From an uncultured Clostridia bacterium (GTDB lineage Bacteria; Bacillota; Clostridia; Oscillospirales; Acutalibacteraceae), in contig CAMJYF010000036.1 in assembly GCA_946409885.1 (NCBI GenBank), positions 1-9,926 of the forward strand: a DNA stretch of 9,926 nucleotides, given 5' to 3'. The notes beneath the pieces were generated by a model, which was not told the origin of the DNA, searched no databases, and was given only the letters and a program-made list of their open reading frames with translations. Numbering within the stretch: the stretch's first letter is position 1; every line of letters starts with the position of its first letter. The position numbers and the translations under genes are program-made. This document shows positions 7,401 to 9,926 of this stretch, one piece after another.

Positions 7401-9926
7401 GCGTGGACGATGCTGTCCAGATTGACGATGGGCTTGCCCTGCGCGTCCTTCACGACCAGCTTCACCGTGGGCGCGGTGACCACATATCTCTGGTTGCTGT
7501 CGGTATCGTCCCGCAGCAGATCGTCGTAGGAGACCTGCTTGGTCAGGCGCTTGTAGTCGCCTTTCAGATCGGCGCCGTCATAGTAGATGAAGGTGACGTT
7601 CTGGCTGTTGACGCTGAAGCGGGCAAACAGGGATTTGTCCACGCGGGTCCGCAGGGTGGCGCCGGTACCGGCGTAATCGGCGGTCTCGTCCTCGGAATCC
7701 TCGTCGCCCCAACCGATGAAGGTGTAGCCGGTCTTTTCGGGGACCACGTTGTTCGGGTTGATATCGAAGGTGATCTCGGCCACGTTGTTGATATCGGCGC
7801 TGCCGGTGGCGACGCTGATGTACTGGGACTTGTTCTGGGTGGCGGGGGCGGGGGCCGCTGTGACGCCGTCATGGGCGGTTTCGTAGCGGAGGGCCAGCGC
7901 GTCGTTGGTATAAATGGCGTAATACGTATACTCCGCGTCTCTCACGGCGTGGCTGCCGCTGTTCACGTCGGAAGCGACCGTGGGAGCCGCGTCGGTGGTG
8001 GCATCCGCCCGCCAGCCGCAGAAGGTAAAGGTTCTGCCGTTCAGCGTGATGACCTTGTTGAAGCCGGTCTGCGGGATCGCCACATCCGCCGTGGCGGGGG
8101 TGAAGGAATCCGTCTTCAGCAGCGTTGTGCTCCTGGTAAGGGAGGTCTGCGCGCCGGCGGAGGTATAGGTGTAGTATCTGACCGTGGTGGTGCATTCATA
8201 CACCGGGTAGAAGGTGTAGTAATCCGTGGCGGGATTGGCCAGCACGGCAAGGGAGGCGGTGGTGTTGAAGGGATTGTAGGCGTCGCTGTTGTTCACGTCG
8301 CTCCAGCCCACCAGGGTGTAGGTGACGCCGTCCTTTTCATAGGAGGTGTTGACCAGGGAGGCGTCCGGATATTTCACGTCGCCCGCGGTGGCCGTCTCAC
8401 CCACCGCGCGGCCGGAAACATCCAGGATGGTGGATTCGCCGGCGGCGGTGTAATAATTGAAATGCGCGTGGATGGCCGTCGCGTACTTTTTATAGACGGG
8501 ATACAGGGACGCGATCTCCGTCTGGTTGAGGGTGGAGGTGGGGTTGCCCGCGCCGGGCACGTTCAGCGTGACGGTGGTGTCGTTATAGGCGATGGTCGCC
8601 GTGCCGGTGCCGAGGGCGCTTTCCGTCTGGGACCAGCCCTGCAGCTCCCATACCACGCCGTCCTTGGTGTAGTAACGCGGCACGGAACCGTTGGCGCCGT
8701 CCTCGGTGACGGGCGCCACCGTCATGGCGCCGGTGGCGGCGTCGCCGATGGCGGTACCGCTCATCTTCTTGTCGGTATAGGCGGTGGCTTCATCCGCCAG
8801 ATACTTGAAGTTGGCGTAGAAGGAGGTGGACTTCAGCGCGTATACGGGGTAATAGGTATTGGCCGTCGCCGCGCTGACGTTGACGGCGGTGCTGCCGCCG
8901 ATGCCCACGGAAGCCGTCTGGGTCGCGCCGCCCCACACGTCGCCGGAAACGGTGTTGGTGCTCCAGCCCTTGAGGGTCCAGGTCTTGTCGTTTTTGACGA
9001 TCTCCTCGGCCACCTCAGAGGAAGCGGGCGTATCGATATTGACGGAGGTCTCCGCGTTATAGGCGGTGTTGGACTTTTCGACGGTCTGCTCCGCCAGGTC
9101 CGCGTCATAATAATGATAGGTGTTGGTGATGGGCCTGCTCCAGATGGCGTACAGGGTCAGGTCCGCGTTGGAGGAATAGGTGCCGGAGGGAGCGTAATCC
9201 ACCGTCTTGTCGGAAGCGCTTGTGCCCCAGCCGTCGAAGGTATAACCGCTGCGGGCGGGTTCGGCGGCGCTGAGCGTCAGGTTCTTGTTCATGAACTTAT
9301 CCTGCGCGGCGGGCGAGCCGGAGCCGCCGTTGTCCTTGTATTCCACCTTGTAGACGGGCTCGAAACGGAAGGGCAGGGACCCGGTGGCGTTGTCATAGTA
9401 GGCCTTGACGCCGAACAGGTATTTCGTGTTCTTTTCCAGCTCCCGCAGCATGAAGAACTGGTTGCCGCTGTTGCCGGTGAACGTATAACCGGTCAGGTTG
9501 CCGTTGGTGGAGTTGCTGGTGTCGTCCTGATAATCGAGATAAGTACCGTTGGAACCGTACGTGTTGGCGTTGTAGCGCAGCACGAAGGAATCAAAAGAAG
9601 CTTTGCCGTAGATCAGGTATTTCCTCGTTTCCGAGGGGGTAAACTGATAGAACTCGATCTCGCTGCCCTGATCGATCGCCGCCGTGTAATCGCCGCCAGC
9701 GGCGGAAAGCGCAGGCGCGTTGGAGGGATTCCACAGCGCGTAATACGTGGTTTCGGAGGACGGGATCGTAATGGTCTCCGAAGCCATGCAGGACTTGACC
9801 TCCGCGCCGGTGCTGGTGGTGGACCAGGCGATCAGCGTGTGGCCGTCGCGGGTCAGGCCGGACTGATCCATGTGCAGCGTATGCCCGGCCGGCAGGGTCT
9901 TATAGAACGTCGTGGCGCCGCCGGTG
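4436..9926 (-). CDS. Giant extracellular repeat protein, C-terminal part (5' end beyond right edge)
   Basis: The frame is open from the right edge to TAA at 4436-4438. The first visible ATG (9871) is internal, because the 18 codons upstream of it (9872-9925) continue a repeat (FYKTLPAGHTLHMDQSGL). Numbering from that Met, a Listeria-Bacteroides (Flg_new/InlB B-type) repeat ends at about 47. A PPC-like beta domain (about 59-170: EFYQFTPSETRKYLIYG ... KYLFGVKAY) follows, then a Flg_new repeat (170-246). Six beta-rich repeats (250-876), each with a GW or EW motif and mostly ending YPVY/YAIY, come next, then about 20 cysteine units (903-1742) and a C-terminal tail with two CDKCG motifs. No LPxTG, dockerin or S-layer domain is seen. 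The architecture suggests a surface adhesin or matrix protein; the specific role is unknown. Signal peptide and promoter lie outside the window. Confidence 0.85.
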   Translation of the reverse strand, partial: TGGATTFYKTLPAGHTLHMDQSGLTRDGHTLIAWSTTSTGAEVKSCMASETITIPSSETTYYALWNPSNAPALSAAGGDYTAAIDQGSEIEFYQFTPSETRKYLIYGKASFDSFVLRYNANTYGSNGTYLDYQDDTSNSTNGNLTGYTFTGNSGNQFFMLRELEKNTKYLFGVKAYYDNATGSLPFRFEPVYKVEYKDNGGSGSPAAQDKFMNKNLTLSAAEPARSGYTFDGWGTSASDKTVDYAPSGTYSSNADLTLYAIWSRPITNTYHYYDADLAEQTVEKSNTAYNAETSVNIDTPASSEVAEEIVKNDKTWTLKGWSTNTVSGDVWGGATQTASVGIGGSTAVNVSAATANTYYPVYALKSTSFYANFKYLADEATAYTDKKMSGTAIGDAATGAMTVAPVTEDGANGSVPRYYTKDGVVWELQGWSQTESALGTGTATIAYNDTTVTLNVPGAGNPTSTLNQTEIASLYPVYKKYATAIHAHFNYYTAAGESTILDVSGRAVGETATAGDVKYPDASLVNTSYEKDGVTYTLVGWSDVNNSDAYNPFNTTASLAVLANPATDYYTFYPVYECTTTVRYYTYTSAGAQTSLTRSTTLLKTDSFTPATADVAIPQTGFNKVITLNGRTFTFCGWRADATTDAAPTVASDVNSGSHAVRDAEYTYYAIYTNDALALRYETAHDGVTAAPAPATQNKSQYISVATGSADINNVAEITFDINPNNVVPEKTGYTFIGWGDEDSEDETADYAGTGATLRTRVDKSLFARFSVNSQNVTFIYYDGADLKGDYKRLTKQVSYDDLLRDDTDSNQRYVVTAPTVKLVVKDAQGKPIVNLDSIVHANDKYHYVFKEWVRSDAAEGKDIHTVAVNGNNYTATFKHVQEDITVQAMYDAYAHHFEQLTTAQLAENGVTADTTAFKDATCTTDGYQYMKCVDCSHVYKQIIPKIGHKDANGNPVVTYSGYKASTCTATGKYATAACALCGDTVRTEDNTSVQYYDIQDGLFVPVDSADGVIPAKGHNYQFGSTAAPTCTEKGYDLYVCANNETHTEKRNFTDALGHDPQTQAGTPATCTTEGRADKTVCLRCNLIISDSYVIPALGHEMERTAAKDAHCTETGNIAYSTCRTCGKVFVDEDGATEITLAETVTEALGHDWVETAAEEATCTRDGHTAGTVCSRCGEIAEGSAAITTQEALGHDWDEGVHTDSEQPCVTPGYTTFTCRRCNETEIVYDELADHVEKTVAEQPATCTEKGKSSYKICDVCGKVLTNYKWLPMKAHTYTETVTAEVPATCTATGTSAVMKCANCDTTVGGDEIPALDHSYSNWIVTAASCEEDGVRTKYCKRCGHTVSEAIPAAGHTEKAVETIPATCSAEGKTAGTVCEVCGQVLEGCEVIPMTAHEMGEAQIEREATCAQVGLEYTECAVCGYKEYTTIEKPAHTETVTKEAVAATCTATGLKAEITCSVCGTVLQAQTSVPKLDHVWQTMPAVAPTCTEKGKTSYEKCVNCGLLLTESRDVPALGHQWGEWQLVKAATCLEDGSRVRYCTLETCEAHTAVLSDVQVKKLDRLGHNMTKVAAKAPTCGVDGNPEYYVCSRCTDIYYADAAGVGKYTADEIVLPALAHSWGDETVTAPTCTAAGYTTLTCANCGATQTVNEVPANGHQGGMATCVEQAVCEICGASYGSLAEHQYVTQSDEGDCQHTGLIVKTCSVCGDEVTTELPLGPHMTEFVLISEPTCTAVGSYQYVCTICGETTEQGVLEAIGHHDDNGDGKCDKCGQSMNGSTDDSGNGTTTGVCDKCGRNHVGKTGGFWGYDGFVCKLISFFRSIAKLFSK
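4439..4573 (-). other. C-terminal CDKCGRNH-FWG amphipathic tail of the giant protein
   Basis: The last 40 residues (1772-1811) begin GVCDKCGRNH, continue through a glycine-rich GKTGGFWGYDGF, and end in KLISFFRSIAKLFSK. That last segment would make an amphipathic helix with phenylalanine, isoleucine and leucine on one face and lysine and arginine on the other. A low-complexity Ser/Thr/Gly/Asp linker precedes it, set off from a similar CDKCGQ motif at 1751-1756. It is too short and too charged for an ordinary transmembrane anchor. A membrane-associating or sorting role is inference. Confidence 0.45.
4646..7165 (-). repeat. About twenty tandem cysteine repeat units inside the giant protein
   Basis: Residues about 903-1742 contain units of roughly 30-60 aa of the form ATCTxxGxxxxxxCxxCGxxxxxxxIPALGH. 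Each has one cysteine in ATC/PTC, then a CxxC about 10-12 residues on, and usually a closing GH or AH. Three cysteines plus the histidine per unit could bind a metal or form disulfides; neither can be told from sequence. Deviant units include one with CANN in place of CxxC (about 6784-6845), one with CTLETC (about 5270-5340) and a shortened MATCVEQAVCEICGA unit (about 4890-4945). At DNA level the motif gtgcaggtgg recurs exactly at 5031, 5454, 6054, 6183, 6711, 6831, 7020 and 7155. Confidence 0.85.
7244..9124 (-). repeat. Six beta-rich GW...YPVY repeats of the giant protein
   Basis: Residues about 250-876 fall into units of roughly 95-120 aa. Each starts with an aromatic strand (TYHYYDA, FYANFKYL, IHAHFNYY, VRYYTYT, LALRYETA, VTFIYYD). 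Each has a central TLKGWS / ELQGWS / TLVGWS / TFCGWR / TFIGWG / VFKEWV strand, and most close with YYPVY, LYPVY, FYPVY or YYAIY. The fifth unit is closest to the classical Flg_new/InlB B-repeat (GYTFIGWGDEDSEDETADY). These modules form extended beta stalks in known surface proteins. The region has only two cysteines (560, 618), in contrast to the next region. Confidence 0.75.

Noticed and set aside
9869..9871. ATG as start of the giant protein
   Set aside because: The frame stays open to the window edge and the upstream codons encode the beginning of the same Flg_new-type repeat; there is no Shine-Dalgarno. The true start lies outside.

Overview
The window looks like part of the chromosome of a GC-rich, anaerobic gut-type Firmicute, most likely class Clostridia and perhaps the Oscillospiraceae/Ruminococcaceae group. 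The signs are a secreted leucine-rich-repeat protein with a type I dockerin, a giant secreted protein built from InlB/Flg_new-like and cysteine repeats, purine-rich Shine-Dalgarno sequences, and a GTAGGGGCGGGC inverted-repeat element of a kind I associate with that group. The taxonomic placement is inference from gene content.

Left part (1-1833), leftward. The left edge holds the first 21 codons of rpoC (RNA polymerase beta'). Only 21 nt upstream ends a 524-aa secreted BspA-like LRR protein with a C-terminal dockerin and a 39-residue acidic tail. That gene has a near-consensus sigma-A promoter (TTGACA, 17 nt, TATACT). Two overlapping palindromes cover its -35 and its spacer.

Middle-left (1776-2377), rightward. 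A small Xre-family helix-turn-helix regulator is transcribed divergently from the LRR gene. A third related palindrome lies in front of it, so it probably represses itself, the LRR gene and whatever reads through into rpoC. Just after its stop codon there is a stopless 46-codon stretch resembling the N-terminus of a second, decayed Xre protein.

Centre (2378-4435). A complete glmS (glucosamine-6-phosphate synthase) is followed by a roughly 95-bp MITE-like inverted repeat. A perfect 14-bp hairpin then serves two converging genes as a likely bidirectional terminator.

Right part (4436-9926), leftward. One enormous reading frame runs off the right edge, with at least 1829 codons visible. It encodes the C-terminal part of an extracellular repeat protein: a PPC-like beta domain between Flg_new-type repeats, about six further beta-rich repeats, about twenty tandem C-x(n)-CxxC cysteine units, and a C-terminal CDKCGRNH / FWG / amphipathic-helix tail that may be an anchoring or sorting signal.

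Nothing here is a recognised defence, CRISPR or phage system. The points most worth following up are the separation of rpoC from rpoB next to a regulated surface-protein gene, the divergent operator array, and the cysteine-repeat protein with its unusual C-terminus.
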